Virus record (IMG/VR): IMGVR_UViG_3300009169_000064 | Coordinates: 1 to 31,083 of that record | Length of the DNA stretch: 31,083 bases | Origin: a virus | Strand: one strand, 5' to 3' | Part shown: positions 22,363-29,974 of the stretch, piece after piece | How positions within the stretch are numbered: the first letter of the stretch is position 1 | Layout: each line of letters opens with the position of its first letter | The notes under the pieces: model-generated | Database searches by the model: none | What the model was told of the DNA's origin: nothing | What the model saw: only the letters and a program-made list of their open reading frames with translations | Position numbers and translations under genes: made by a program

Positions 22363-24133
22363 TATATCAATAATAAATTTAAGTGCTTATACAAGTCCTG
22401 TAATACAAGAAAATAAAAAAAATGATTTTATTGAATATGGAATTGATAACAATTATTTCCAATATTTAATAGATAGATATTTGTATAGTGCAACAAATGG
22501 TGCAATTATAACAGGTGTTGCTAATATGATTTATGGTAAAGGTTTAGATGCTTTAGATTCTAATAAAAAGCCAAATGAATATGCACAAATGAAGTCTATT
22601 GTTAAAGATTCTGATTTAAAGAAAATAGCATTAGAAAGAAAATTGCTTGGAATGGCTTGTATGCAAGTTGTAATGGAAAAAAAGAAAGTAAAACAAATTT
22701 TACATTTTCCAATGCATACTTTAAGAGCAGGAAAGTGCAACGATAAAGGACAAATAGAAAACTGGTTTTATCATTCAGATTGGAAAAATAAAAAACCAAG
22801 CGAAGAATTAAAATCAATTCCTGCTTTTGGATTTGGAAATGGAAACGAGGTTGAAGTATATATTTTAAAACCCTATGTAAGTGGATTTGATTATTATAGT
22901 CCTATTGATTATAGCGGTGCTTTGCCTTACGCTTTATTAGAAGAAAACATTGCAGATTATCAAATTAATGATTGTCAAAACGGATTTAGTGGAACTAAAA
23001 TTATTAACTTTAATAATGGTGTACCTGATGAAGAGCAAAGAGAAAAAACTAAACGTGATGTTTTAAATAAATTAACAGGAGCAAAAGGCGAAAAAGTAAT
23101 TATTGCTTTTAATGACAATGCAGAAAGCAAAACAACTGTAGAAGATTTACCTTTAAATGATGCACCAGCACATTATGAATATTTAAGTAAAGAATGTTTT
23201 GACAAATTAATAGTAGGACATAGAGTTACAAGTCCAATGCTTTTAGGAATTAGAACTGGTGATGGTGGTTTAGGTAACAATGCAGACGAAATAAAGACTG
23301 CTACGCTATTATTTGACAATATAGTTATAAAACCATACCAATTAGAAATAATTGAAGCATTAGATGAAATATTAGCTATTAATAATATATCATTAAAATT
23401 ATACTTTAAAACAATACAGCCTTTAGAATTTGTAGATACTGAAGGAATGAATACACAAACAAAAGAAGAAGAAACTGGTGTTAAAATGTCTGCTGAAAAT
23501 AATATTGAATTAGATGATTTTTTAGCATCTAAAGGTGAAATATTATCAGAAAATTGGGTATGTGTAGATGAAACAGAAGTTGATTATGATACAGAAGAAG
23601 AATTAGATTTAGAAATTAATAATCTAAATAAAAAAAGTATATTATCAAAACTTGTAAAATTTGCAACAAGTGTTAATTCAAGACCAAATGCAAAGTCTGA
23701 ACAAGATAAAGAAATAGATGGTTTTAAATTTATTACAAGATATTCTTATACAGGAAATCAAAGTCCAGAAAGAGAATTTTGTCAAAAAATGATGACTGCT
23801 TCTAATAACGGAAGGGTTTATAGAAAAGAAGATTTAAAAAATGTAAATTCTAAATTAGTAAATGATGGATTTGGACACAATAATCAATCATATAATATCT
23901 TCCTATATAAAGGAGGGCCAAGATGCCACCACAAGTTTTTAAGAAAGACTTTTGTAAATATGGAAGGAGTTAAAATTGATGTAAATAATCCAAATGCAAA
24001 AACAATATCAGTAGCAAAAGCAGAAAAATATGGTTATAGAATTAGAAATGAAAAAGAAGTTGCAATGATGCCAAACGATATGCCTTTGAAAGGATTTCAC
24101 CCAAACAATAAAAATTTACCTAAAGACGTATAG
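22355..24133 (+). CDS. Portal protein with a C-terminal Mu F-like head module
   Basis: A 592-residue protein. Residues 1-390 read as a portal: NGAIITGVANMIYGKGLDAL, then the crown and wing region and a late VGHRVTSPMLLGIRTGDG segment with NNADEIKTATLLFD typical of portal C-domains. Residues about 456-592 form a second module with SYTGNQSPEREFCQKMM (464-480) and YKGGPRCHHKFLRKT (518-532), recalling the Cys/His pattern of Mu gpF/SPP1 gp7 minor head proteins. A low-complexity acidic linker (about 400-430) joins them. The portal is the dodecameric entry for DNA and binds TerL. The fusion would place the minor head protein on each portal subunit. Confidence 0.8.
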   Translation: MNNISIINLSAYTSPVIQENKKNDFIEYGIDNNYFQYLIDRYLYSATNGAIITGVANMIYGKGLDALDSNKKPNEYAQMKSIVKDSDLKKIALERKLLGMACMQVVMEKKKVKQILHFPMHTLRAGKCNDKGQIENWFYHSDWKNKKPSEELKSIPAFGFGNGNEVEVYILKPYVSGFDYYSPIDYSGALPYALLEENIADYQINDCQNGFSGTKIINFNNGVPDEEQREKTKRDVLNKLTGAKGEKVIIAFNDNAESKTTVEDLPLNDAPAHYEYLSKECFDKLIVGHRVTSPMLLGIRTGDGGLGNNADEIKTATLLFDNIVIKPYQLEIIEALDEILAINNISLKLYFKTIQPLEFVDTEGMNTQTKEEETGVKMSAENNIELDDFLASKGEILSENWVCVDETEVDYDTEEELDLEINNLNKKSILSKLVKFATSVNSRPNAKSEQDKEIDGFKFITRYSYTGNQSPEREFCQKMMTASNNGRVYRKEDLKNVNSKLVNDGFGHNNQSYNIFLYKGGPRCHHKFLRKTFVNMEGVKIDVNNPNAKTISVAKAEKYGYRIRNEKEVAMMPNDMPLKGFHPNNKNLPKDV

Positions 24134-24134
24134 T

Positions 24135-24635
24135 ATGGCTACAGCATTATTCATAACAACAAATGACATAGTTAAATTTACTAATTTAAATGGTAATTTA
24201 GACCCTGATATATATACACAATATATCTATCAAGCACAACAATTACACATTCAAAATTATTTAGGAACTAAACTATATAATAAAATTAACGATGGAATTG
24301 TAGCTGGTAATTTAGCAAGTCCATATACAACGCTTTTAAGCACTTATATTAAGCCTATGGTAATACATTGGGCAATGGTAGAATTTTTACCTTACGCAGC
24401 TTATAAAGTATCAAATAAAGGGGTATTTAAACATAATTCTGAAAACAGTTCTACAGTTGATAAAAATGAAATAGATTTTTTAATTGAAAAAGAAAGACAA
24501 GTTGCACAAAGTTATACAAACAGATTTATAGATTATATGTGTTTTAATCAAGTTTCTTTTCCTGAATATAACAGTAATTCTAATGCTGATATGTATCCAG
24601 ATAAAGACGCAAACTTTTCAGGATGGGTACTATAA
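24135..24635 (+). CDS. Head-tail connector / head completion protein (DUF6712-like)
   Basis: A 166-residue protein starting one base after the portal stop. It begins MATALFITTNDIVKFTNLNG and has a helical core (YIYQAQQLHIQNYLGTKLYN, then PMVIHWAMVEFLPYAAYK) typical of gp6/gp15-like adaptor rings that bind beneath the portal. I recall this arrangement as DUF6712. Moderately sure. Confidence 0.65.
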   Translation: MATALFITTNDIVKFTNLNGNLDPDIYTQYIYQAQQLHIQNYLGTKLYNKINDGIVAGNLASPYTTLLSTYIKPMVIHWAMVEFLPYAAYKVSNKGVFKHNSENSSTVDKNEIDFLIEKERQVAQSYTNRFIDYMCFNQVSFPEYNSNSNADMYPDKDANFSGWVL

Positions 24636-24724
24636 AAGAAACATATAAACCGAAGGAATCTAATATAAAAAAATTACAAGTTTTTTTAAATAAAATAAAT
24701 AAAAATAATGATACAAACAATTAA
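24623..24724 (+). CDS. Possible small Lys/Asn-rich protein (33 aa)
   Basis: Starts within the last codons of the connector gene and ends 17 bases inside the fibre gene, so it spans the 72-base gap. The product begins MGTIKETYKPKESNIKKLQV. Composition is close to what AT-rich DNA gives by chance, so support is weak. Confidence 0.35.
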   Translation: MGTIKETYKPKESNIKKLQVFLNKINKNNDTNN

Positions 24725-25316
24725 TATAGGTACAACTGCAAATGATGGAACTGGAGATACTATTAGAAATGCTTTTGACAAAGTAAATGATAATTTTATA
24801 GAAGTTTCAAAAGGTTTATATGCACAAACTGCATTAGGTAATAATATAACTTCATCAAGTGGTGAAGCTTCTTTAATAGGAACTGGAGTTGGTTCTTTAA
24901 TTGTACCAGCAAATGCTTTTAAAATTGGTGATTCATTTACTGCTAAAATGTGTGGACAATTATCTTGTGGTAATAATCAAATACTACATATTAGAGTACG
25001 TTCAAATGGTGTTATTATAATAGATGCTTTACAGCATACATTATCAACTACAACAAGTAAGTTTTTTGATTTGATATTAGATTTTACAATAACTAAAATA
25101 GGTGCTGCTGGAGTTGCTGAATTGTTTGCAAATGGAGTTTTTACATATAATAAAAATGCTTCTAATGCTATTGAAGGTGTTAATTTTGGATTAATTGATA
25201 GTACATTATTTAATACAACTGTATCTAATACTTTAAATATTACTGCTGAATGGGTAACATCAAACGTAGCAAATACTATACGCTCACAAAATTTTACATT
25301 AACTAAAGTTTATTAA
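24708..25316 (+). CDS. Tail fibre / virion decoration protein
   Basis: A 202-residue protein with the N-terminal motif INIGTTANDGTGDTIRNAFD followed by KVNDNF (residues 5-30), found at the start of many phage fibre and attachment proteins. The remainder is a beta-rich Ser/Thr/Asn-rich body (SGEASLIGTGVGSLIVPA and others) that resembles a jelly-roll. It heads the receptor-binding cluster. Confidence 0.65.
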   Translation: MIQTINIGTTANDGTGDTIRNAFDKVNDNFIEVSKGLYAQTALGNNITSSSGEASLIGTGVGSLIVPANAFKIGDSFTAKMCGQLSCGNNQILHIRVRSNGVIIIDALQHTLSTTTSKFFDLILDFTITKIGAAGVAELFANGVFTYNKNASNAIEGVNFGLIDSTLFNTTVSNTLNITAEWVTSNVANTIRSQNFTLTKVY

Positions 25317-25317
25317 T

Positions 25318-25566
25318 ATGGCAAATAATATAGGTTGGGGACAAGGTGCTGTAAATAATGCTATTGGTTGGGGTCAAGGTGCAATTAACAATCTTATTGG
25401 CTGGGGTTCAGTTTATTTTAACAGTTATTCTGGAGAAACAGATATAATAGGTTCGCCTGTTCCAAGTTTAATAATTAATTTTAAATCAAGAGTATTAACT
25501 GATTTAGGTTTATTTGAATCAGAATCTTGTTTAAATACTACATTAACAAATTTAAATAATATATAA
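25318..25566 (+). CDS. Small protein with IGWGQGA repeats (82 aa)
   Basis: The first 33 residues contain three near copies of NNxIGWGQGA/S (IGWGQGAVNN, IGWGQGAINN, IGWGSVYF), a tandem decapeptide-like repeat common in Bacteroidota phage fibre clusters. The rest is strand-like. It sits between two fibre genes and shares one base with the next start. It may be a structural adaptor; unproven. Confidence 0.6.
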   Translation: MANNIGWGQGAVNNAIGWGQGAINNLIGWGSVYFNSYSGETDIIGSPVPSLIINFKSRVLTDLGLFESESCLNTTLTNLNNI

Positions 25567-26807
25567 TGAGTTTATTAGATAAAGCGAGTTTAATTGTAAC
25601 TCCAAATGCATATAAAACAAGTAAATTATATTCTGTAGTGCCAAGTACTGGAACAGGTGATATGGATGTAGTTCGTGATACAACAGCAACAAGAGTTAAT
25701 TCATTAGGGTTAATTGAAAGTGTAGGAAATAACATTCCACGTATTGATTACTCAAATGGTAGTTGTCCGAGTTTATTAGTAGAGCCACAAAGAACAAATT
25801 TATTGACTTACAGTAATGATTTTAGTAATTTTGTTTGGCAAAAATTATTTTCATCTACAATTACTTTTGATTCAGCTATTTTAAATCCTGAAGGTAATGG
25901 TAGTTATTATTTTACGGCTTCTAATTTACAATTTGGTAGTATATTAAGACAAACAAATATTTTTTCTATAGGTGAAACACATACCATTTCTTTTTTTGTT
26001 AAAAAAGGAAATTATAGATATGTAGGTTTTAGAGTAGGAAATTCAGTAAATGTATTAAGATACCCAACATACGATTTTGATACAGATACATTAAATAAAC
26101 AAGGTGTAACTTGTACTTTTAATAGAACTATATTAAATAATGGGTGGGTAAAAGTAACTTTAACATTTACTCAAACAGATTCAGCTGTATCTTGTGATAT
26201 AGCATTAGTACCTTCAGACGGAGATATATCTACAACATTAAGTGGAGGTCAATTTGTATATGTTTACGGTGCTCAATTAGAATTAGGCTCTTACCCAACC
26301 TCATACATTCCAACAGTTGCTTCTACAGTAACACGTAACGCTGATATAATTTCTAAAACAGGAATAAGTAGTTTAATAGGACAAACAGAAGGAACTTTGT
26401 TTTCAGAAATTGACTTAAATAAATCTTTTGGCTCTGACCTTATTGTATGTTCTTTAGATACTATATTTTCTACAAGTATTCAAATAAGATTAAATAGAGC
26501 TACTAATATTATTGAAGGTACTTTTTACGATGGTTCAAATTATATTGGAGCAATAAGTAGTTCATCATACACAAGCGGAATAGTAAAAATAGCATATATT
26601 TATAAAAGTGGTTCGTTTAAATTATTTATAAATGGAACTTTAATTGGAACAAATTCAAATACTTATAGTGGACAAACTTTTAATTCATTATCTATAAATT
26701 CATTATGGGGATTGGAAGGGTTTATATTTAAAACATATATTAAGTCAGTTCAAGTATACAAAACAGCTTTAACAGACCAAGAATGTATTAATTTAACAAC
26801 ACTATAA
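25566..26807 (+). CDS. Receptor-binding / tail fibre protein with lectin-like domains
   Basis: A 413-residue protein. ATRVNSLGLIESVGNNIPRI, CPSLLVEPQRTNLL and VYVYGAQLELGSYPTSYIPT with STVTRNADII form a signature shared by many phage spike and fibre proteins that carry carbohydrate-binding modules. The C-terminal half (GTLFSEIDL ... FKLFINGTLIGTNS ... QVYKTALTDQECINL) is a LamG/concanavalin-like jelly roll. It most likely binds the host surface and decides host range. Start codon shares one base with the previous stop. Confidence 0.75.
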   Translation: MSLLDKASLIVTPNAYKTSKLYSVVPSTGTGDMDVVRDTTATRVNSLGLIESVGNNIPRIDYSNGSCPSLLVEPQRTNLLTYSNDFSNFVWQKLFSSTITFDSAILNPEGNGSYYFTASNLQFGSILRQTNIFSIGETHTISFFVKKGNYRYVGFRVGNSVNVLRYPTYDFDTDTLNKQGVTCTFNRTILNNGWVKVTLTFTQTDSAVSCDIALVPSDGDISTTLSGGQFVYVYGAQLELGSYPTSYIPTVASTVTRNADIISKTGISSLIGQTEGTLFSEIDLNKSFGSDLIVCSLDTIFSTSIQIRLNRATNIIEGTFYDGSNYIGAISSSSYTSGIVKIAYIYKSGSFKLFINGTLIGTNSNTYSGQTFNSLSINSLWGLEGFIFKTYIKSVQVYKTALTDQECINLTTL

Positions 26808-26808
26808 A

Positions 26809-27162
26809 ATGAACATATACAAATTAAATTACACAGACAAAGAAACTGCTTTAAAAGACCTTTTAAACAAAAAAGTTTATATTGAAGTAGAAAACCTTGA
26901 CAAAGAAATTATATTGTCATACGGTAAAGGAATACACGCTATTGTTGAAATTGGTAAAATTGTTTCAACAAATGGAACATACGATAAAGATTTTAAAGAA
27001 TTAACTGCACCTGTTTATGCTGAAGGATATCATTATGATATTATGGCTGAACAAGAAATAGACTTTGCAGAAAATGCAATACAAGTAAACAATCCTAAAC
27101 ATTCATTTGCTGGATATGAACCTATAAAAGAAATTGAATATGATATTGATAGAACAAGATAA
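26809..27162 (+). CDS. Fibre-associated conserved protein (117 aa)
   Basis: Begins MNIYKLNYTDKETALKDLLN; has LSYGKGIHAIVEIGKIV (36-52) and NPKHSFAGYE (98-107), a set I recall next to fibre genes in flavobacterial phages. It may be a fibre assembly helper or attachment part; no evidence beyond position. Confidence 0.6.
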   Translation: MNIYKLNYTDKETALKDLLNKKVYIEVENLDKEIILSYGKGIHAIVEIGKIVSTNGTYDKDFKELTAPVYAEGYHYDIMAEQEIDFAENAIQVNNPKHSFAGYEPIKEIEYDIDRTR

Positions 27163-27358
27163 AGCAAATCATTTCATTTACGGGTTCTTTATATTCGTTT
27201 TAAGCAACTATTTTCTAAATGACTTATATTCTATTGGAATAGTATTTTTAATCGCTTTAGGTAAAGAAATAAGGGACCAAATAGTGTACAAAGGTTTTGA
27301 TTATAAGGATTTAATTGCAACAATGATTCCTTCAATAATTTTACATTTTTTAAAATGA
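27140..27358 (+). CDS. Small membrane protein of the lysis region (72 aa)
   Basis: ATG at 27140 chosen over an in-frame TTG at 27134. The product starts MILIEQDKANHFIYGFFIFV and has two to three hydrophobic segments with ALGKEIRDQIVYKGFDYKDL between them, a pattern seen in phage membrane proteins near endolysins. It overlaps the preceding gene by 23 bases and the next by 4 (ATGA). Holin or lysis-associated candidate. Confidence 0.6.
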   Translation: MILIEQDKANHFIYGFFIFVLSNYFLNDLYSIGIVFLIALGKEIRDQIVYKGFDYKDLIATMIPSIILHFLK

Positions 27359-27537
27359 GTAAAGAACAATTTGATTTAATATTAAATAAATGGATATCAC
27401 GTAAATTACTGGTATTTATTGTGGCTTGTAGTGGTTTATTTTTTGGCACATTAACTTCATCTGATTGGGTTATTATTGCAACTGCATACATAGGAATAGA
27501 AGGAGTTACAAACATTGTAGAAAGATTAAAAAAATAA
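27355..27537 (+). CDS. Holin candidate (60 aa)
   Basis: Begins MSKEQFDLILNKWISRK; two hydrophobic stretches (LLVFIVACSGLFFGTL, 18-33, and WVIIATAYIGIEG, 38-50) and a charged tail (VERLKK). Size, topology and position just upstream of the lysozyme fit a small holin. No sequence motif defines holins, so function is inferred. Confidence 0.55.
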   Translation: MSKEQFDLILNKWISRKLLVFIVACSGLFFGTLTSSDWVIIATAYIGIEGVTNIVERLKK

Positions 27538-27558
27538 ACACTAATTGAATACCCCGAA

Positions 27559-27852
27559 ATGACAAAATACGAACAAGAAAGATTTGATAGAGTAGACCAA
27601 CATTTAAAATTAATGAAGTCAGATGTTAATGATGTATTAACTGCTTTAGTTGGTACTAATGCAAATGGTAAAAAAGGTTTAATTTCTGATGTAAATAAAA
27701 TAGAAGCAGAAGTCAAATTAATCAAAGCAGAAATAGAATTAATAAAATTAGAAAACGGAAAAAAAGATGTTGTTTTCGAGCAGTTAAAATATGGTTTTGC
27801 TGCAGTTTTTGTTGGCTTTGTAGGTGTAATTATAAAATTAATTTTTACATAA
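27559..27852 (+). CDS. Coiled-coil protein with C-terminal membrane anchor (97 aa)
   Basis: Residues 1-70 are a charged coiled coil with a Lys/Glu/Ile heptad (NKIEAEVKLIKAEIELIKLE), and residues 75-96 form one membrane helix (FAAVFVGFVGVIIKLIF). This is the layout of XhlA-type holin-associated proteins. It shares one base with the lysozyme start (TAATG). A lysis accessory role is inferred. Confidence 0.6.
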   Translation: MTKYEQERFDRVDQHLKLMKSDVNDVLTALVGTNANGKKGLISDVNKIEAEVKLIKAEIELIKLENGKKDVVFEQLKYGFAAVFVGFVGVIIKLIFT

Positions 27853-28298
27853 TGAAATTAGATATAAACGGAATAAATTTACTTGTAGAATTAGAAGGAT
27901 TAAAACTTAATGCTTATAAATGTTCTGCTAATGTTTGGACTATTGGATTAGGAAATACTTTTTATGAAAATGGAACTAAAGTAAAAGAAGGAGATAAAAT
28001 AACAAAAGACGAAGCATATCATTTATTTTATATGATTGCAACTAAATTTGAAAAAACAATTAATGATAATTTAAAAATTGAAATTAATCAAAATCAATTT
28101 AATGCATTATTTTGTTTATGTTATAATATTGGACAAGTTGGTTTTAAAAACAGTACACTTTTAAGATTAGTTAATATAAATCCAAATGATGGTAATATTG
28201 CTAAAGAATTTTTAAAATGGAATAAAATTAATAGAATACCTTCAAAAGGTTTAACTAATAGAAGAATTAAAGAATCTGCTTTATACTTTACAAAATGA
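27852..28298 (+). CDS. Endolysin, GH24 phage lysozyme
   Basis: A 148-residue protein. LVELEGLKLNAYKCSANVW with TIGLGNT gives the GH24 triad pattern Glu15, Cys24, Thr30, aligned by spacing with T4 lysozyme Glu11, Asp20, Thr26. Position 24 is Cys instead of Asp, as in a recognised branch of the family; in T4 lysozyme an Asp20-to-Cys change is known to keep activity. FNALFCLCYNIG and NRRIKESALY are typical of the C-terminal lobe. It cleaves peptidoglycan and depends on a holin because no signal peptide is visible. Overlaps the spanin gene by ATGA. Confidence 0.88.
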   Translation: MKLDINGINLLVELEGLKLNAYKCSANVWTIGLGNTFYENGTKVKEGDKITKDEAYHLFYMIATKFEKTINDNLKIEINQNQFNALFCLCYNIGQVGFKNSTLLRLVNINPNDGNIAKEFLKWNKINRIPSKGLTNRRIKESALYFTK

Positions 28299-28753
28299 AA
28301 TATATAATTATAATAATATCGTTTTTATTTTTATCTTGTGTTTCAAGAAAAGTTGTAGTTGATAAAAGTTATATTAAAACAGATAGTATAACACAAGAAT
28401 CAACTAATATATCTATAAAAGAAATTGATGGAACTAAAGTTGAAAATAATATAATAATAGATGAATTTAAAATAGTTCCTTTAGATAGTACAAAGGAAAT
28501 TGTAGTTAATGGTATAAAATACAAAAACGTTGTTTTAAGCTATAAAAAAACAAAAGACAATAGTTTATACTCAAATAAAAAAACTATTCATTACAATCAA
28601 TCTAAACATCAAAATAATAGTGTTTCAACAATAAAAAAAGAAAAGAAAAAAGAAATAGATAAAAAAGCTAATTATTTTATTTATTTATGGCTTTTATTAA
28701 TACCAGTTATTTTATATTTATTTAAAAGATTAAAATCAAGTTTGTTTATTTAA
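28295..28753 (+). CDS. Unimolecular spanin candidate (u-spanin)
   Basis: A 152-residue protein overlapping the lysozyme gene by ATGA. The N-terminus MKYIIIIISFLFLSC is a lipoprotein signal with the lipobox Cys at 15. Residues about 127-143 (NYFIYLWLLLIPVILYLF) form a C-terminal membrane helix. The middle is a charged, Lys/Ser/Asn-rich periplasmic stretch. A lipid anchor in the outer membrane and a helix in the inner membrane is exactly the plan of phage T1 gp11-type u-spanins, which fuse the two membranes at the last step of lysis. Sequence similarity to known spanins is not visible; the topology and position carry the call. Confidence 0.65.
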   Translation: MKYIIIIISFLFLSCVSRKVVVDKSYIKTDSITQESTNISIKEIDGTKVENNIIIDEFKIVPLDSTKEIVVNGIKYKNVVLSYKKTKDNSLYSNKKTIHYNQSKHQNNSVSTIKKEKKKEIDKKANYFIYLWLLLIPVILYLFKRLKSSLFI

Positions 28754-28930
28754 TAATTAAACATAACTTTTTCTAAAATTTTTGTTTTTTATTTATTTTT
28801 TTTAAATATTTATTTTAATTTATTTTTTTATATTTATTTTAGTTTTTAAAACATTACAAATTTACGGTTTTTTTTTGACAAAATTGCAATATTTTAAATT
28901 TATTTATTGTATAGTAATGTTAATAAAGTA
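28754..28930 (+). other. Extremely AT-rich, T-dominated intergenic region
   Basis: The gap between the lysis genes and ninG is almost free of G and C; on the + strand it is dominated by long T runs (28773-28860 and 28867-28876). No ORF, clear hairpin or tRNA is seen. It could act as a terminator-like region for lysis transcripts or as an easily melted origin region. Confidence 0.4.
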
Positions 28931-28942
28931 AATATATATTTG
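28907..28942 (+). promoter_or_regulatory. Promoter adjoining the ninG start
   Basis: A perfect -7 box TATATTTG is at 28935-28942, with TTG at 28907-28909 as a distant -33 candidate (25-base gap). The box ends only 4 bases before the ninG ATG at 28947, so transcription would start on or near the start codon. Confidence 0.5.
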
Positions 28943-28946
28943 ACAA

Positions 28947-29330
28947 ATGAAAAAGCCAACACGTAAATCATTAGTAACTAAATTAGATACTGTATTCTCA
29001 CAATACATTAGACGAAAAGATGCTGTTAATGAAATAGCTACTTGTGTAACTTGTGGTAAAAAAGACCATTATAAAAAATTGCAATGCGGTCATTTTATGT
29101 CACGTAGACATTATTCAACACGATGGGAAGAAAATAATGTTGGTGTACAATGTTATGGTTGTAACATAACTAATCAAGGAATGCAATATGCTTTTTCAAA
29201 GTATTTAACAAAGATTGATAATAACTTACCTGATGAACTTTTAATTAAATCAAAACAAATAGTTAAATTTGCTGATGTAGATTTGATTGATATGATTAAT
29301 AAATATACTTCTTTGTTGGATTCTTTATAA
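28947..29330 (+). CDS. ninG: NinG/Rap-like recombination nuclease
   Basis: A 127-residue protein of the lambda NinG (Rap) family. It has a four-Cys metal site, CVTCGKK (33, 36) and VQCYGCN (69, 72), around CGHFMSRRHYSTRW (47-60), whose Cys47/His49 is HNH-like. The basic N-terminus KKPTRKSLVTKLDTVFSQYI matches the family start, so the ATG at 28947 is probably right despite its closeness to the promoter. Rap cuts recombination intermediates in the phage Red-type pathway, consistent with the ERF annealing protein downstream. It is followed by a terminator. Confidence 0.85.
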   Translation: MKKPTRKSLVTKLDTVFSQYIRRKDAVNEIATCVTCGKKDHYKKLQCGHFMSRRHYSTRWEENNVGVQCYGCNITNQGMQYAFSKYLTKIDNNLPDELLIKSKQIVKFADVDLIDMINKYTSLLDSL

Positions 29331-29353
29331 TTGTTGTTTGATTGTTTGTTTAA

Positions 29354-29384
29354 ATGGGTACTTTAATTAGTATCCATTTTTTTT
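29354..29384 (+). terminator. Terminator after ninG
   Basis: ATGGGTAC (29354-29361) pairs with GTATCCAT (29370-29377), one G-T pair, with the loop TTTAATTA, then eight T. The loop equals that of the terminator at 21871-21906. Confidence 0.85.
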
Positions 29385-29399
29385 GTAATATGTTAAAGT

Positions 29400-29452
29400 T
29401 TTGTTAAAATTTATATTTATAGTTTTTTATCTTAAAAACAGTTATATATTTG
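29400..29452 (+). promoter_or_regulatory. Promoter plus upstream motif for the recombination operon
   Basis: A perfect -7 box TATATTTG lies at 29445-29452. The upstream element TTTTGTTAAAATT (29399-29411) recurs from the promoters at 4008 and 9838; here its TTTG (29400-29403) is 41 bases from the -7 box, one helical turn more than the 30 seen there. A second GTTAAAG lies at 29392-29398. Confidence 0.6.
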
Positions 29453-29479
29453 TACTCAACAAACAAACAAATAGAAATT

Positions 29480-29626
29480 ATGAGATATTTACACTACGTT
29501 TTAGACCAAGAAGGAAATCAAATTGAAACAGTTTATTCTGCAAACAATACACCAAAATTTTCAATGGAATGTTTAGCAAAAATAAAAAATGGAGAATATA
29601 AAATTTGGGATAGAGAAACAAAATAA
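29480..29626 (+). CDS. Hypothetical small protein (48 aa)
   Basis: First gene behind the promoter. The product MRYLHYVLDQEGNQIETVYS, then a short mixed segment and KNGEYKIWDRETK, reads like a small alpha/beta early protein. No family recognised. Confidence 0.5.
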   Translation: MRYLHYVLDQEGNQIETVYSANNTPKFSMECLAKIKNGEYKIWDRETK

Positions 29627-29679
29627 AAACAAAGTGGAGCAGCATACTATAAACTGCATTAACAATAAAAACAAATATT

Positions 29680-29973
29680 ATGAAATGCGAATATTGTTTA
29701 AATAATTCTGTTACTATTTTCAACAATGAATTACTTTGCGAAAAGCACTACTATAATTTTTATAATGAAAAAATTGAAATAAATCAATTACAAGAAGTTT
29801 ATAAAATTAAAGAAGAAATAGCATTGAATAAAAAATATACTGAATTTATGAATAATTTTGATTTTTATAATTTAAGTAATTCAAATCAAAACAAACTAAA
29901 AAAAGTATTAAAAGACTTTAACAAATCAGTAAAAATAATTAAAATTAAAAACAAACTTTATAAACAAATTTAA
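29680..29973 (+). CDS. Small zinc-binding-like protein (97 aa)
   Basis: MKCEYCLNNS (Cys3, Cys6) with LLCEKHYYN (Cys20, His23) forms a candidate CCCH zinc site, followed by a Lys/Asn-rich helical region with basic C-terminus. Probably binds nucleic acid or protein; unknown. It follows a 53-base gap with no clear signals. Confidence 0.55.
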   Translation: MKCEYCLNNSVTIFNNELLCEKHYYNFYNEKIEINQLQEVYKIKEEIALNKKYTEFMNNFDFYNLSNSNQNKLKKVLKDFNKSVKIIKIKNKLYKQI

Positions 29974-29974
29974 A

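Noticed and set aside
29627-29679. Hairpin GCAG/CTGC upstream of the gene at 29680
   Set aside because: Only a 4-bp stem with an 11-base loop; too weak to support a regulatory element.
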